From Streptomyces gardneri (GTDB lineage Bacteria > Actinomycetota > Actinomycetes > Streptomycetales > Streptomycetaceae), in contig NZ_BJMN01000002.1 in the NCBI RefSeq assembly GCF_006539185.1, positions 1 through 64,000 on the forward strand: a DNA stretch of 64,000 nucleotides, read 5' to 3'. The notes under the pieces were generated by a model. The model had not been told where the DNA came from and made no database searches. It saw nothing but the letters and a program-made list of their open reading frames with translations. The translations under genes and the position numbers were made by a program. Positions 42,803 through 54,316 of the stretch are shown in pieces. The stretch's first letter is position 1; each line of letters starts with the position of its first letter.

Positions 42803-42890
42803 CGCCGGATCGTATTGATGATCCTCCGACAATCCAAAACGAGGTGGCCGGCCGTCCGGTCAGCGGTGCTCGGGGTTCGTTCCGTACGTG

Positions 42891-43772
42891 TCAGTCTTCC
42901 GCGGCCAGGCGCCGTACCTCGGCCAGTGCCTCGTTCACCGCTGCCGGGATGTCCGTCACCGGGAAGCGCGCGTGCCGCACCGTGCCGTCACGGTCGATGA
43001 CCAGCACGGTCCGTTTCAGTCGCAGCAGTTGTCCGGCGCGAAAGGTGGGCAGGCGCAGGGCGGCGGCGAGGCGGAGGTCGACGTCGGAAAGGAGGGTGAA
43101 GGGGATGTCCTCCTGGCTCGCGAACACGCGCTGTTCGTCGGGGCGTTGGGTGCTGACGCCGTGCACCTCCGCGCCCGCGGCGCGGAAGTCCTCGTAGGCG
43201 TCCCGGAAGAGCCGGTTCTCCAGCGTGCAGCCGACGGTGCCGGGGATGTGCGACCAGCCCTCCGGCAGGGGGCTGGGACTCCCGGTCGCCGGATAGCAGA
43301 ACAGGACGGTGGCCACGCTGTCGGCCACCGGGTCGACCGGCGCGCCGTCGCGGTGACCGGGCAGCCGCAGGCGCGGCAGTCGCCGGCCCGTCAGGTCCGC
43401 GACGCGCCGTGCCTCCGCGCTCGTCTCGTCGGCGGTGCCGCTGAGAGAGCCGTCGCCGAGGAGCCAGCGGTCGGCCCAGTCCTGCATCGACAGCAGGACC
43501 GGCAGCAGCCCCCGGCCGCTCTCGGTCAGCCGGTACTCGTGCCGCGTAGGCCGCTCCTGGTACGGGACCTTCTCCAGCACCCCCGTCTCCACCAGGTGCG
43601 CCAGGCGCTCGGTGAGCACCTTCCGGGAGATGCCCAGCTCCTGCTGGAGCGCGTCGAACCTGTGGTGCCCTCGGGCGGTCTCCCGGATCAGGAGCAGGCT
43701 CCACCAGTCGCCGACCACCGCCGCGGCCTGCGCGATCGCGCAGGCGGCGTCCCGCTCGGGAATCGACCTCAT
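42891..43772 (-). CDS. HxlR regulator-peroxiredoxin fusion
   Basis: A 293-aa fusion. Residues 8-105 are a winged-helix HxlR domain (CAIAQAAAVVGDWWSLLLIR, then FDALQQELGISRKVLTERLA, then RHEYRLTESGRGLLPVL). Residues 125-293 are an AhpC/TSA-type thioredoxin fold with peroxidatic C182 in PGTVGCTLE. A redox-sensing repressor is the simplest reading: oxidation of the Prx part would alter DNA binding. GGAGACG precedes the ATG at 43772. It is divergent from an MFS gene with a partial inverted repeat between. Confidence 0.85.
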   Translation of the reverse strand: MRSIPERDAACAIAQAAAVVGDWWSLLLIRETARGHHRFDALQQELGISRKVLTERLAHLVETGVLEKVPYQERPTRHEYRLTESGRGLLPVLLSMQDWADRWLLGDGSLSGTADETSAEARRVADLTGRRLPRLRLPGHRDGAPVDPVADSVATVLFCYPATGSPSPLPEGWSHIPGTVGCTLENRLFRDAYEDFRAAGAEVHGVSTQRPDEQRVFASQEDIPFTLLSDVDLRLAAALRLPTFRAGQLLRLKRTVLVIDRDGTVRHARFPVTDIPAAVNEALAEVRRLAAED

Positions 43773-43849
43773 CGCTACGTCTCCAGTTCTGCGCGCACGG
43801 CGTCCGTCCGTCGGGACCATCTTGCGCCATGAGGTCGGTTCCGGATAGA

Positions 43850-43872
43850 AACTCACCTGGAACGAGTGGGTT
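43850..43872. promoter_or_regulatory. candidate HxlR operator
   Basis: AACTCAC, 9 bp, then GTGGGTT form an inverted repeat with one mismatch in seven, between the HxlR-Prx and MFS genes. It is the only dyad I see in this gap. Confidence 0.45.
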
Positions 43873-43910
43873 CCCAAAAGAGACTAACAAGACCCGGGGG
43901 TGGGCGCCGT

Positions 43911-45167
43911 ATGAGCGGAACACAAGCGATCCAGAAGCACGACCGACGCGACGACGAACGGGAGACCTCGTCGACGGGCGTCTTCTGGCGCTTCTGGGCC
44001 GCCGCCACGGTCAGCGGCGCGGGCACCGCCGTCACCGCCCTCGCCCTGCCGCTCGTCGCCCTCACCGTTCTGGACGCCACCGCTTTCCAGGTCGCCCTGC
44101 TCGCCGCCGCCGGGCAGGTCTCCTGGCTGCTGCTCAGCCTCCCGGCGGGCGTGCTCGCGCAGCGCGTGCCGCTGCGCCGACTCCAGGTCACGCTCGACCT
44201 CGTACGGTTCGCGGCGCTCGGATCGCTGCCGCTCGCCTGGTGGATCGGCACGCTCACCTATCCGCACCTGCTGTTCGCGGCGCTCGTCACTGGCTCGGCG
44301 ACCGTGCTGTTCGACATCGGCAACTCGACCTTCCTGCCCGCCGTCGTCCCGGCCAAGCAGCTGGCCGCCCGCAACAGCGTCATGTCGGGCACGCACGCCG
44401 TCACCGACACCGGCGGCCCCTCCCTCGGCGGCGTCCTGATCGGCGCGGCAGGCCCGGTCGGCGCGCTCGTCGTGGACGCCGCCAGCTACCTGGCCTCCGC
44501 CGTGCTCCTGCGTACCCTCCCCGAGAGCCGCCCCGCGCCCCGCACCGGCGAGAGCGCGCTCCGGCTGATGCGCGAGGGCTGGCGGTACGTCACCGGGCAC
44601 CCGGTCATGCGGCCCTGCATGATCTGGGCGACCGCCGCCAACTTCCTCAACGCGGCCCTCGTCGCCCTCACCCCCCTCTACCTGGTCCGCGAGGCCGGAC
44701 TCGATTCCGTGCAGCTCGGCCTCGTCCTCGCCATGGACGGGGTCGGCGCCCTCGCCGGAGCAGCCGTCGCGGTCCGGGTGACCACCCGCCTCGGTACCGC
44801 GTGGGGCGTCATCGCGGCCGACCTGGCCGGCGGCGCGCTGCTCCTGCTCGCCCCGCTGACCACCTCGGCGGGGGACGCGTACTGGTTCGCCCTGGGCAAC
44901 GCGGGCTTCGCCTTCGGTACGGTCATCGGCTCGATCACCACCCGCACCTACCGGCAGACCCAGTCGCCCCCGGAGCTGCTGTCCCGCGTGATGGCCACGG
45001 TCCGCTTCGTCTCCTGGGGCGCGCTGCCGCTCGGCGCACTCACCGCCGGCCTCCTCGCCACCCGCTTCGGCGCCCACAACGCGCTCTGGACCGTCTGCGC
45101 CGCCGCCTTCCTGCCCCCGCTCTACCTCTTCTCCACCAAGGTGGGCCGCCACCGCGACCTCATCTGA
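43911..45167 (+). CDS. MFS transporter (HxlR-Prx-linked)
   Basis: A 418-aa MFS exporter of the MefA/enterobactin-exporter type: FWRFWAAATVSGAGTAVTAL first helix, RVPLRRLQVTLDLVRF loop, then TALVVDAASYLASAVLLR-like middle. I used the ATG at 43911 with GGGGGTGGG upstream; a GTG at 43866 lies inside the inverted repeat. It is divergent from the HxlR-Prx gene and is its likely target. The cargo may be an oxidant-generating drug, but that is speculation. Confidence 0.86.
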   Translation: MSGTQAIQKHDRRDDERETSSTGVFWRFWAAATVSGAGTAVTALALPLVALTVLDATAFQVALLAAAGQVSWLLLSLPAGVLAQRVPLRRLQVTLDLVRFAALGSLPLAWWIGTLTYPHLLFAALVTGSATVLFDIGNSTFLPAVVPAKQLAARNSVMSGTHAVTDTGGPSLGGVLIGAAGPVGALVVDAASYLASAVLLRTLPESRPAPRTGESALRLMREGWRYVTGHPVMRPCMIWATAANFLNAALVALTPLYLVREAGLDSVQLGLVLAMDGVGALAGAAVAVRVTTRLGTAWGVIAADLAGGALLLLAPLTTSAGDAYWFALGNAGFAFGTVIGSITTRTYRQTQSPPELLSRVMATVRFVSWGALPLGALTAGLLATRFGAHNALWTVCAAAFLPPLYLFSTKVGRHRDLI

Positions 45168-45192
45168 CGCCCTGGCGCCACGACACCGAAAC

Positions 45193-45909
<717 letters not shown>

Positions 45910-46147
45910 CGATGCGTCCCCTTGCGGACGAGTGGGTGGTCGGGCGGCGCAACACCCGGCTGCCGACGTCGAGAGGGCCCCGGGTTGGTCCGGCCGAAAA
46001 TCCCGTCCACTGTCTCGCCTCGTCGGGCGGAATGATCGAATGCCGCGCCAACGGTCACGGAGTCGGCCACCCGATCACCCGCATGGCCCGCACCGATGAC
46101 AGGTATCCCCGAATCGGATCGGCGGAACACTCCGGCCGGCAGTGGCG

Positions 46148-47692
46148 CTACGGGGCGGCGTCCGCTCGCGTCTCCTGTCCGCCCGGGACCGTGCCCGCTT
46201 CCGGCTGCCGGCCGACGCCGGCCGTGGGGACGCGTACCGTCGCGATGACGATCAGTGAGGCCGCCGCCCCCAGCGCCGCCGCCACGACCAGCACCGCGTT
46301 CAGGCCGGACGCGAACGCCTCGCGCACCAGGTGCGCCATCTCGACGCGTTCGTCCTCCGGCCAGCCGGCAACGAACGACCGGGCGTGTCCGCCGCTCAGA
46401 ACGACGGCCGCCTCGTGCGGGTCGGGGATGCCGCCGTCGGTCTTCAGTACACCCTCGATCCGCGACTGGAAGATCACACCGAACAGGGCGATCCCCAAGG
46501 CGAAGCCCAACTGGCGGAAGGTGTTGACCGCACCGCCCACCATGCCTCCGCGCTCCGGCGGCACCGTGGCCAGGGCAGCCGCCGACAGGCTGGGTGTCAC
46601 GAGCCCGACGCCCAGACCGGCGACGACGAGCCCCGCCACGAGGCTGCTGCCCGAGGACCCCGCGTCGAGGGTGGCCTGCATCCCGGCGCCCAGGGCGATG
46701 AGCGCCAGCCCTCCTCCGATCGTCGACCGCGGCGGCCAGGGACCGAAGCGGCCCGCGAGCGCGGACGCGAGGAACGCGGAGGCGCACATGGGCAGGATGT
46801 ACAGACCCGCTTCGACGGGCTCGTACCCCAGGACGGACTGCATCCACAGGGACTCGTACAACAGATAGGCGAACGCCGCACCTTGCAGGAACAGGGCGCT
46901 GAGCATGATGCCGGTGAACGACGGTCTGCGGAAGAGCGACAGGTCGAGGACGGGGTCCTCGTGCCTCGTCTCGACCACGAGGAACAGGGCGAGGGCGACG
47001 GCCGCCGTGATGAACAGACCGAGAGTGAAAGGTGTCGCCCAGCCCTCGGAGTGGGCGCGGATCAGCCCGAAGGTGAGGGCCCCGCTCGCCACCGTGAAGG
47101 TGACCGTGCCCAGCACGTCCGGGCGCCGACCGCCCCGGCCCTTGGCCTCCCGCACCGAACGCAGCGTCATCACGACGGCGGCCAGACAGACCGGCAGGTT
47201 GACGAAGAAGATCCACCGCCAGTCCAGATACTGGGTGAGGATTCCGCCGACCACCGGGCCGGCCGCCGCGGCGACCGAGTTGGTGGCGCCCCACACGGCG
47301 AAGGCCACCCCCCGGTCACGGCCGCTGTAGTGCATGCCGAGCAGGGCGATCGTCGTACCGAACATCCCGGCGGCGCCCACTCCCTGTACCGCCCGGGCGC
47401 CGATCAGGACACCCGCGTTCGGGGCGAGCGCGCACACCACCGAAGCCGCGGTGAAGACGATCAGCCCGACCAGATAGACCTTCCTGCGGCCGATCCGGTC
47501 GGCGCGGGAACCGACGCCGAGCAACAGCGCCGCCAGTGCCAGCGCGTAGGTGTCGACCACCCACTCCAGATCGGAGAGCGTGGTGCCGAGGTCCGCCGCC
47601 ATGGCGGGCAGCGCCACGGTCACGATCGTGACGTCCAGCAGCAGCATGAACGTGCCCATACAGATCGCGGCCAGGGGCCACCACTTACGCAT
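46148..47692 (-). CDS. DHA2-family MFS drug exporter (EmrB/QacA-like)
   Basis: A 514-aa permease with about 14 helices. Family motifs are MGTFMLLLDVTIVTVALP (motif D1), GVGSRADRIGRRKVYLVGL (motif A) and GAGGAAGxxxGPxxGG-type SVAAAAGPVVGGILTQYLDWRW (motif C, antiport marker). GGAGGG precedes the ATG. It could export a secondary metabolite. It lies near the spore-pigment locus but with other genes between, so no link is proven. Confidence 0.9.
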   Translation of the reverse strand: MRKWWPLAAICMGTFMLLLDVTIVTVALPAMAADLGTTLSDLEWVVDTYALALAALLLGVGSRADRIGRRKVYLVGLIVFTAASVVCALAPNAGVLIGARAVQGVGAAGMFGTTIALLGMHYSGRDRGVAFAVWGATNSVAAAAGPVVGGILTQYLDWRWIFFVNLPVCLAAVVMTLRSVREAKGRGGRRPDVLGTVTFTVASGALTFGLIRAHSEGWATPFTLGLFITAAVALALFLVVETRHEDPVLDLSLFRRPSFTGIMLSALFLQGAAFAYLLYESLWMQSVLGYEPVEAGLYILPMCASAFLASALAGRFGPWPPRSTIGGGLALIALGAGMQATLDAGSSGSSLVAGLVVAGLGVGLVTPSLSAAALATVPPERGGMVGGAVNTFRQLGFALGIALFGVIFQSRIEGVLKTDGGIPDPHEAAVVLSGGHARSFVAGWPEDERVEMAHLVREAFASGLNAVLVVAAALGAAASLIVIATVRVPTAGVGRQPEAGTVPGGQETRADAAP

Positions 47693-47879
47693 CCGAAGCC
47701 CTCCGCCGCCGACCGCGCCGAAGAGGCGCCCCCGGCGGCCCCCCATGATCCACGGAGGAGCGCCGTTGTCCGTGAGGACCCGCGCGCCACGCCCGAGCGT
47801 GGACCGCAGGGAGGTATGCCTAGGCCCGCCTGGGGGATCACCGGTGGCACGCCGGAATACGCGCTCTTAGCTTCGGCAC

Positions 47880-48944
47880 ATGACCAAACGACAGATCGCC
47901 CTGCTGGCCTGCACTGTGGCCCTCACGGCCTCGGGGCTGGGCGCGGCCGCGCCCAGTGCCGTGAGCCGGACGGTGCACCTGGTGAAGCCCGGCGAATCGA
48001 TCCAGAAGGCCGTGGACGCCGCGAAGCCGGGGGACACCATCGTCCTGACACCCGGCACCTACCGCGAGAGCGTCCGCATCACCACCTCGGACCTGACCCT
48101 GCTCGGCTCGGGCTCCGCTTCCACCGTCCTCGTGCCCGGCGACGCCACCGCCGCCGACGCGTGCGCCAAAGGCGGTCACGGCATCTGCGTGACCGGGACG
48201 GACAGCGCCCCCGTCGAGGGCGTCACCGTGCGTTCGCTCGCGCTCAGGGGCTTCACCGCCAACGGCCTGTGGGCCTCCCGGACCGACCGGCTCACCGTCC
48301 GCAAGGTGCTCGCCGAGAAGAACGGGAAGTGGGGCATCGCCCAGGAGAGATCCACCCGTGGTGTCTTCAGCCACAACACCGCCCGGAACAACGCCGACGC
48401 CGGGCTGTTCCTGGCCAACACCACCGATACGGAGGCAGGCGCCACGGACACCAAGGGGACCCGGGTCACGCACAACAGCCTCTCCGGCAACCGGATCGGC
48501 CTCACCGTGCGGCGCCTGCGGAACGTGACCGTCGCCCACAACGAGGCGACCGGGAACTGCGCCGCGGTGTTCGTGGTGGGCGACGAGTCCAAGCCGCGTG
48601 CCGGAGCGATGACCCTGCGCCGCAACGACATCCACGCCAACAACAAGTACTGCCCCAAGACCCCCCGTCTGCCCTTCCTGCAAGGCTCGGGCATCGTCCT
48701 CACCGGCGCCGAGGAGACGGTGGTGGAGAAGAACAGGGTCGTCGGCAACGTGGGCGCCTCGCCGCTCTCGGGCGGCATCGTGCTGTTCAAGAGCTTCGTG
48801 GGCGCTCCGAACGAGCAGAACGCGATCCGCGACAACGTGGTGATGCGCAACAGCCCCGCCGATCTGGCCGACCGGGACACCGGCCGCGGAAACACCTTCA
48901 CCCACAACACCTGCACGCTCTCGGAACCCGCCGGAATGTGCTGA
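47880..48944 (+). CDS. secreted right-handed beta-helix protein (NosD/pectate-lyase-like)
   Basis: A 354-aa secreted protein. Signal peptide 1-29 (IALLACTVALTASGLGAAAP), then TVHLVKPGESIQKAVDAAKP and GDTIVLTPGTYRE, the usual entry to a parallel beta-helix. Following turns repeat N-rich coils (GVFSHNTARNNADAGLFLAN, NVTVAHNEATGNCAAVFVVG, NDIHANNKYC). Such folds bind or cleave polysaccharide; no clear polysaccharide-lyase catalytic residues are evident. It is 54 bp upstream of the O-methyltransferase in the same direction. Confidence 0.85.
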   Translation: MTKRQIALLACTVALTASGLGAAAPSAVSRTVHLVKPGESIQKAVDAAKPGDTIVLTPGTYRESVRITTSDLTLLGSGSASTVLVPGDATAADACAKGGHGICVTGTDSAPVEGVTVRSLALRGFTANGLWASRTDRLTVRKVLAEKNGKWGIAQERSTRGVFSHNTARNNADAGLFLANTTDTEAGATDTKGTRVTHNSLSGNRIGLTVRRLRNVTVAHNEATGNCAAVFVVGDESKPRAGAMTLRRNDIHANNKYCPKTPRLPFLQGSGIVLTGAEETVVEKNRVVGNVGASPLSGGIVLFKSFVGAPNEQNAIRDNVVMRNSPADLADRDTGRGNTFTHNTCTLSEPAGMC

Positions 48945-48998
48945 CCCACCGGGTTCCCGCCACCGCCCATCGCACGACAGCAAGGACAAGGCGAACAG

Positions 48999-50027
48999 AT
49001 GACAACGGTTGACCCGGCTCCCGCCCCGCCCATGCGGCTGAGGGAGCTCGTCTTCGGGGCGGCCTGCGCCGCCGCCGTACGCGCGGCCGCCCGCCTGGGC
49101 GTGGCCGACGCCCTGGGCGACACGCCCATGACCGTGGAAGACCTCGCAGCTGCGGTGAAGACCCAGCCGCGGACACTGCGCCGCCTGCTGCGCGCGCTGT
49201 CCTGCCAAGGGGTCTTCACCGAGCAGCCCGACGGCACCTTCGCCCACACGGAGATGTCCCGGCTGCTGCGCGAGGACGACCCGCACAGCCTGCGGTACAT
49301 CGCACTGTGGTGCACCGAACCCTGGACCTGGGACGTCTGGCCGAAGCTCGACGAGGCGGTGCGCTCCGGACGGAACGTCTTCGAGGACGTGTACGAACGG
49401 GAGTTCTTCACGTACCTCAACGAAGACGCGCCCGAGTCCGCCCACGTCTTCAACCGGGCCATGACCACGTCGAGCAAGCAGTCGGCACAGGACGTCGCGG
49501 ACCTCCTCGACCTCGGCGACGTGTCCTCCGTCGCGGACATCGGCGGCGGACAGGGACACGTCCTGGCGAGTCTGCTGGAGAAGCACCCCACCCTGAACGG
49601 CGCGCTGCTCGACCTGCCGGGAGTGGTGGAGAACGCCGACCCCCGTCTGCGGGACGGCGGGGCGCTCAGCTCCCGGGTCCGTGTGGTGGCCGGCGACTGC
49701 CGTGAGGACATCCCGGTCCAGGCGGACGTGTACATCATCAAGAACATCCTGGAGTGGGACGACGACAGCACCCGTCGGGCGCTCGCCAACGTCCGCAAGG
49801 CGGCGCGCCCCGGCGCCCGGGTCGTCGTGATCGAGAACCTCGTCGACGACACGCCCTCGATGAGGTTCACGACCGCCATGGACCTGCTGCTGCTCCTCAA
49901 CGTCGGCGGTGCGAAGCACACCCGGCAGAGCATGGTCGACCGGCTGACCGACGCGGGGCTCGTCATCGGCGAGATCCGCCCGGTCAACGCGTACCTCCAT
50001 GCGTTCGAGTGCACCGTGCCCGCCTGA
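48999..50027 (+). CDS. SAM-dependent O-methyltransferase (polyketide type)
   Basis: A 342-aa methyltransferase of the DnrK/TcmN-O-type. An N-terminal dimerisation and winged-helix domain (MTVEDLAAAVKTQPRTLRRL) is followed by a SAM domain with motif I VADIGGGQGHVLASLLEKHP, an acidic loop and YIIKNILEWDDDSTRRALAN. Catalytic His is likely in KHTRQSM-type KHTRQ near 305. It is convergent with the whiE-like ORF VII across a strong terminator and could methylate the pigment or another aromatic polyketide. Confidence 0.9.
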   Translation: MTTVDPAPAPPMRLRELVFGAACAAAVRAAARLGVADALGDTPMTVEDLAAAVKTQPRTLRRLLRALSCQGVFTEQPDGTFAHTEMSRLLREDDPHSLRYIALWCTEPWTWDVWPKLDEAVRSGRNVFEDVYEREFFTYLNEDAPESAHVFNRAMTTSSKQSAQDVADLLDLGDVSSVADIGGGQGHVLASLLEKHPTLNGALLDLPGVVENADPRLRDGGALSSRVRVVAGDCREDIPVQADVYIIKNILEWDDDSTRRALANVRKAARPGARVVVIENLVDDTPSMRFTTAMDLLLLLNVGGAKHTRQSMVDRLTDAGLVIGEIRPVNAYLHAFECTVPA

Positions 50028-50039
50028 CCGGGACGAAGG

Positions 50040-50100
50040 AGGGAAACCCGAGGCCGCCCGCTCCGCGTCGTTCGCGGGGCGGGCGGCCTCGGGTTTCCCT
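50040..50100. terminator. very strong bidirectional terminator
   Basis: A perfect 22-bp stem: AGGGAAACCCGAGGCCGCCC (continuing GC) pairs with its complement ending at 50100; the 17-nt loop contains a further CCGCG/CGCGG stem. It lies between the convergent O-methyltransferase and spore-pigment operon and can stop both. Confidence 0.9.
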
Positions 50101-50120
50101 GCCGTGCGTACCTCGGGGGA

Positions 50121-50453
50121 TCAGGAACCCGTGTCGCGCTCCCAGCGGTAGAAGCACTGCGCCATGGCGTCCTTGGGGCTCCGCCACGTCTGTGGGTCGT
50201 ACGCGCTGACGTACGCCGACAGCTTCTCGCTGGCGTCGCGGAACTCAGGGTGTCCGGTCAGCTTCGCGATGGCCGGCCCCGGGTCCTGGTCCGACTCGAT
50301 GAGGTGCAGGTACACGTCGCCGAACTGGAACAGGCGACGCCGCGTGACGCCGACCAGGTGGGGGAGTTCTCCACGGTCGGAGGCGGCGAACACGTCGGCG
50401 ATCGCCGGGGCCGAGCCGGGCGCCATGCGGGCGACGATCAGGGCGTGGTGCAT
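50121..50453 (-). CDS. whiEVII: TcmI-family polyketide cyclase (WhiE ORF VII-like)
   Basis: A 110-aa small cyclase of the TcmI/dimeric alpha-beta-barrel group: MHHALIVARMAPGSAPAIAD, VTRRRLFQFGDVYLHLIESD and HPEFRDASEKLSAYVSAYDP. In aromatic polyketide systems it closes a late ring of the poly-beta-ketone after the aromatase/cyclase. It is the last gene of the minus-strand spore-pigment operon, 50 bp beyond the aromatase gene, in the same order as whiE ORF VI-VII. Confidence 0.88.
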   Translation of the reverse strand: MHHALIVARMAPGSAPAIADVFAASDRGELPHLVGVTRRRLFQFGDVYLHLIESDQDPGPAIAKLTGHPEFRDASEKLSAYVSAYDPQTWRSPKDAMAQCFYRWERDTGS

Positions 50454-50503
50454 CGAGCGTCCTTCCAGGGTGCGGGTGTGCGGGTGTCCGCGGCAGGGTT
50501 CGG

Positions 50504-51245
<742 letters not shown>

Positions 51246-51269
51246 GTGTGCTCTCCTTCCCGCCCGGTC

Positions 51270-52517
51270 CTACCGGGCGGAGTCGTCGCCGCGGCGCACG
51301 ACCAGCGCCGCGTTGGATCCCATGAGTCCCCGGCTGAGGACGAGGGCCGTGCGCAGCTCGGCGGGCCGAGCGCGGGACATCACCAGATCGAGGTCGTGGC
51401 AGATGTCGAACACGTTGGGAGTGGGCGGCACCACGCCGTGCTCCATCGCGAACACCGCGGCGGCGGTGTCCAGGACGGGCGCTCCGCAGTAGGCGCGGCC
51501 GATGCCCGTCTTCGGTGCCGTGACGGGGACGCGGGTGGCATGCGCTCCGAGGGCGTCGGCGATCGCCAGCGCCTCGGCACGGTCCGCCTCCGGTACGCCC
51601 ATGGCGTCGGCGAAGACGACGTCGACCTCCTCGGGGGCGCACCCGGCCTCGTCGAGGGCGACACGGATGGCGCGGGCGAGTCCCTCCCGGGACTCCTCCC
51701 ATCGGGAGGCGCCGGTGAACGTGGCGCCGTGGCCGGCGACCACGGCCCGGACGGCCGCTCCCCGGTCGCGGGCGCGGGACTCGTCCTCCACGACGAGCAT
51801 CGCGCCGCCCTCCGCCGGGACGAAGCCGCAGGCTCCGGCGGTGAAGGGCCGGTAGGCACGGTCCGGGTCCTCGACGGTGCTGAGCTCGGGGTAACCGAGC
51901 TGGCACACCATCGAGTACGGGGCGAGGGGCGCCTCCGCGGCGCCGACGAGCACCGCCCCCGTGCCGCGTCGTACGCCGCGGGCGGCGTGGGCGAGGGCGT
52001 CCAGACCGCCCGCCTCGTCGCTCGCGACCACGCCGCACGGCCCCTTGAGGCCGCTCCGGATGGAGATCTGGCCGGTGCTCGCGGCGTAGAACCAGGCGAT
52101 CGACTGGTACGGGCCGACGAACTTGGATCCCTGGCCCCAGAGCTTCTGGAGCTCTCGCTGGCCGAACTCGCCGCCTCCGGACCCGGCCGCGGTGACCACG
52201 CCGATCTCGAAGGGCTCCTCGGGGTTCTCCCGGGCGAGGCCGGCGTCGTCGAGGGCGAGTTGGGCCGCGGCCATGGCGTAGTGGCTGAAGCGGTCGGTCT
52301 GGACGAGGAACTTGTCCTCGATCAGATCGGAGGCGTCAAATCCGCGGACCTCGCCCGCGACCTTGAGGGGCAGGTCCCCGCAGCCCTCACGGGTGATCCG
52401 GTCCAGTACGCCGAGCCCTTCCCGGACCGACTTCCAGTACGCGTCGGCACGCAGTCCGTTGGGGGCGATCACACCGATCCCGGTGACGACCGCACGCCGC
52501 GGGCGTTCAGTGCTCAT
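51270..52517 (-). CDS. whiEIV: ketosynthase beta / chain-length factor (WhiE ORF IV-like)
   Basis: A 415-aa KS-beta (CLF). The active-site Cys of KS-alpha is replaced: [14 protein letters not shown] puts E168 where actinorhodin-type CLFs have Gln. It forms the heterodimer with the KS-alpha that decarboxylates malonyl-ACP and sets chain length. The C-terminal half keeps the thiolase fold ([20 protein letters not shown]). The start overlaps the KS-alpha stop (ATGA), so the pair is co-translated in fixed ratio. Confidence 0.93.
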   Translation of the reverse strand: MSTERPRRAVVTGIGVIAPNGLRADAYWKSVREGLGVLDRITREGCGDLPLKVAGEVRGFDASDLIEDKFLVQTDRFSHYAMAAAQLALDDAGLARENPEEPFEIGVVTAAGSGGGEFGQRELQKLWGQGSKFVGPYQSIAWFYAASTGQISIRSGLKGPCGVVASDEAGGLDALAHAARGVRRGTGAVLVGAAEAPLAPYSMVCQLGYPELSTVEDPDRAYRPFTAGACGFVPAEGGAMLVVEDESRARDRGAAVRAVVAGHGATFTGASRWEESREGLARAIRVALDEAGCAPEEVDVVFADAMGVPEADRAEALAIADALGAHATRVPVTAPKTGIGRAYCGAPVLDTAAAVFAMEHGVVPPTPNVFDICHDLDLVMSRARPAELRTALVLSRGLMGSNAALVVRRGDDSAR

Positions 52518-53782
52518 CGTGTCCTCCCACCCGGCGTCGTCAGCAGCACCGCGGACTGGAAGCCGCCGAATCCGCTGCCCACGGAGAGCACGTTCCTGAG
52601 CTTCCGGGGGCGGGCGGTGCGCGGCACGTAGTCCAGGTCGCACTCGGGGTCGGGGGTCTCGTAGTTCGCCGTCGGGGGTACCACCTGGTGCTTCAGTGCG
52701 AGCACGCAGGCGGCCACCTCGATCGCACCGATCGCGCCCAGCGAGTGCCCCACCATGGATTTGATGGAGCTCATGGGTGTGTCGTAGGCGTGCGCGCCCA
52801 GGGACCGCTTCACGGCGGCGGTCTCGTGCCGGTCGTTCTGCCGCGTGCCCGAGCCGTGCGCGTTGACGTAGTCGATCAGCGTGGGGTCGATCCGGGCCTG
52901 GTCGAGCGTGGAGTCGATCGCCCGGGACATCTCCAGTCCCTCGCTGGTCAGACCGGTCATGTGGTACGCGTTGCCGAAGGTGGCGTAGCCGCCGATCTCG
53001 CAGTAGATGTGCGCACCGCGGGCCCTGGCGTGCTCGTAGTCCTCCAGGACCAGGACGGCCGCGCCTTCGCCCATGACGAAACCGTTGCGGTTGTTGTCGA
53101 AGGGCCGGGAGGCGTGCTCCGGGTCGTCGTTGTCGGGCGACGTGGCCTTGATGGCGTCGAAGCAGGCCATGGTGATGGGGGAGATGGGGGAGTCCGACGC
53201 ACCCGCTATGCAGACGTCCGCCCGGCCCTCCGCGATGGTGTGGAAGGCGTAGCCCACAGCGTCGAGGCCGGAGGTGCAGCCGGTGGAGACCGTCTGCACC
53301 GGGCCGCGGGCGCCGAACTGCTCGGCCACGACGGAGGAGAGCGTGCTCGGCGAGAACGCCATGTGCAGCTTGGGGTCGGCCGCGCGGTGGTCCACGTCCC
53401 ACCGCTGCCCGCCCGCGCTGACCAGCACGTAGTCGTGCTCCAGCCGGGTGGTGCCGCCGACGGCGCTGCCGAGGGAGACGGCGACGCGCCAGGGGTCTTC
53501 GGCGTCGGTGTCGAGTCCGGCGTCGCGGACGGCTTCCCCGGCGGCGACGACGGCGAACTGGATGTACCGGTCGGCGTGGCGGCTCAGGTCCGGATCCAGT
53601 CCGTGGTCCGCCGGGTCGAAGTCGCACTCGGCGGCTATGCGGGAGCGCAGCCCGACCGGGTCGAACAGGGTGATGCCGCGGGTCGCGGTACGGCCGGCGG
53701 CGAGCAGGTCCCAGAAGGCCTTCGCCCCGGTGCCGCCTGGAGCGACCACACCGATGCCGGTGACGGCCACTCGCCGGGTCAC
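52514..53782 (-). CDS. whiEIII: ketosynthase alpha (WhiE ORF III-like)
   Basis: A 422-aa type II PKS ketosynthase. The catalytic set is intact: C169 in [14 protein letters not shown]309 in VNAHGSGT, K341 in SIKSM and H346 in VGHSLGA, at the numbering usual for actinorhodin KS. It condenses malonyl units on the ACP. The start overlaps the stop of the upstream cupin gene (ATGA), and its stop overlaps the CLF start, so three genes are translationally coupled. Confidence 0.95.
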   Translation of the reverse strand: MTRRVAVTGIGVVAPGGTGAKAFWDLLAAGRTATRGITLFDPVGLRSRIAAECDFDPADHGLDPDLSRHADRYIQFAVVAAGEAVRDAGLDTDAEDPWRVAVSLGSAVGGTTRLEHDYVLVSAGGQRWDVDHRAADPKLHMAFSPSTLSSVVAEQFGARGPVQTVSTGCTSGLDAVGYAFHTIAEGRADVCIAGASDSPISPITMACFDAIKATSPDNDDPEHASRPFDNNRNGFVMGEGAAVLVLEDYEHARARGAHIYCEIGGYATFGNAYHMTGLTSEGLEMSRAIDSTLDQARIDPTLIDYVNAHGSGTRQNDRHETAAVKRSLGAHAYDTPMSSIKSMVGHSLGAIGAIEVAACVLALKHQVVPPTANYETPDPECDLDYVPRTARPRKLRNVLSVGSGFGGFQSAVLLTTPGGRTR

Positions 53783-54249
53783 TCGATGGCCCCGCTTCGC
53801 TCGGACACCCGGCCAGGGTCGTGCACGGTCAGGTGCGGGCCCGCGGCGGCGAGCTCGGCCTCGTCGGTGATCTCCGTGTCGACGTGGCCGAGGCTCGGCC
53901 GCGGGGCGAGCGGGCCCAGGTGGAAGACCATGCGGGCCTCCACATCGCCCACGTTGCGGAAGCGGTGCCGTACGTCGATCGGGATCAGGAGGCCCTGATC
54001 GGTCTGGAGCGCGTACGTGTCGCCATCCAGGTCCACCTCCAGCGCGCCCGAGACCACGTACACGAACTCCTCGGAGTACGGGTGGTAGTGCTCGCCGATG
54101 CGCTCGCCGGGCTGGACGATCGCCAGGCCCATGAAGCCGCTGGTGGAACCCACGGTGGCCGGCGTGAGCATGGCCCGCAGGTCGCCTCCCCGCCTGCGGT
54201 TGGGTTCCGTCTCGCTCAGTTTCACGATGCGTGGACGCTGCTTGAGCAT
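53779..54249 (-). CDS. whiEII: cupin of spore-pigment operon (WhiE ORF II-like)
   Basis: A 156-aa protein with one cupin domain: motif 1 [22 protein letters not shown] (HxHx-E metal ligands, about 48-69), and motif 2 [20 protein letters not shown]. It probably acts as a polyketide cyclase/oxygenase or stabiliser of intermediates; the exact role of ORF II proteins is unsettled. It follows ORF I by 67 bp and overlaps ORF III by 4 bp. Confidence 0.9.
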   Translation of the reverse strand: MLKQRPRIVKLSETEPNRRRGGDLRAMLTPATVGSTSGFMGLAIVQPGERIGEHYHPYSEEFVYVVSGALEVDLDGDTYALQTDQGLLIPIDVRHRFRNVGDVEARMVFHLGPLAPRPSLGHVDTEITDEAELAAAGPHLTVHDPGRVSERSGAIE

Positions 54250-54316
54250 GGTTGCTACCTCCAGATGTGACAGTGACGTGCTGGGGAGCGACCGCGGTGC
54301 GAGCCGCGGTCGGCCG

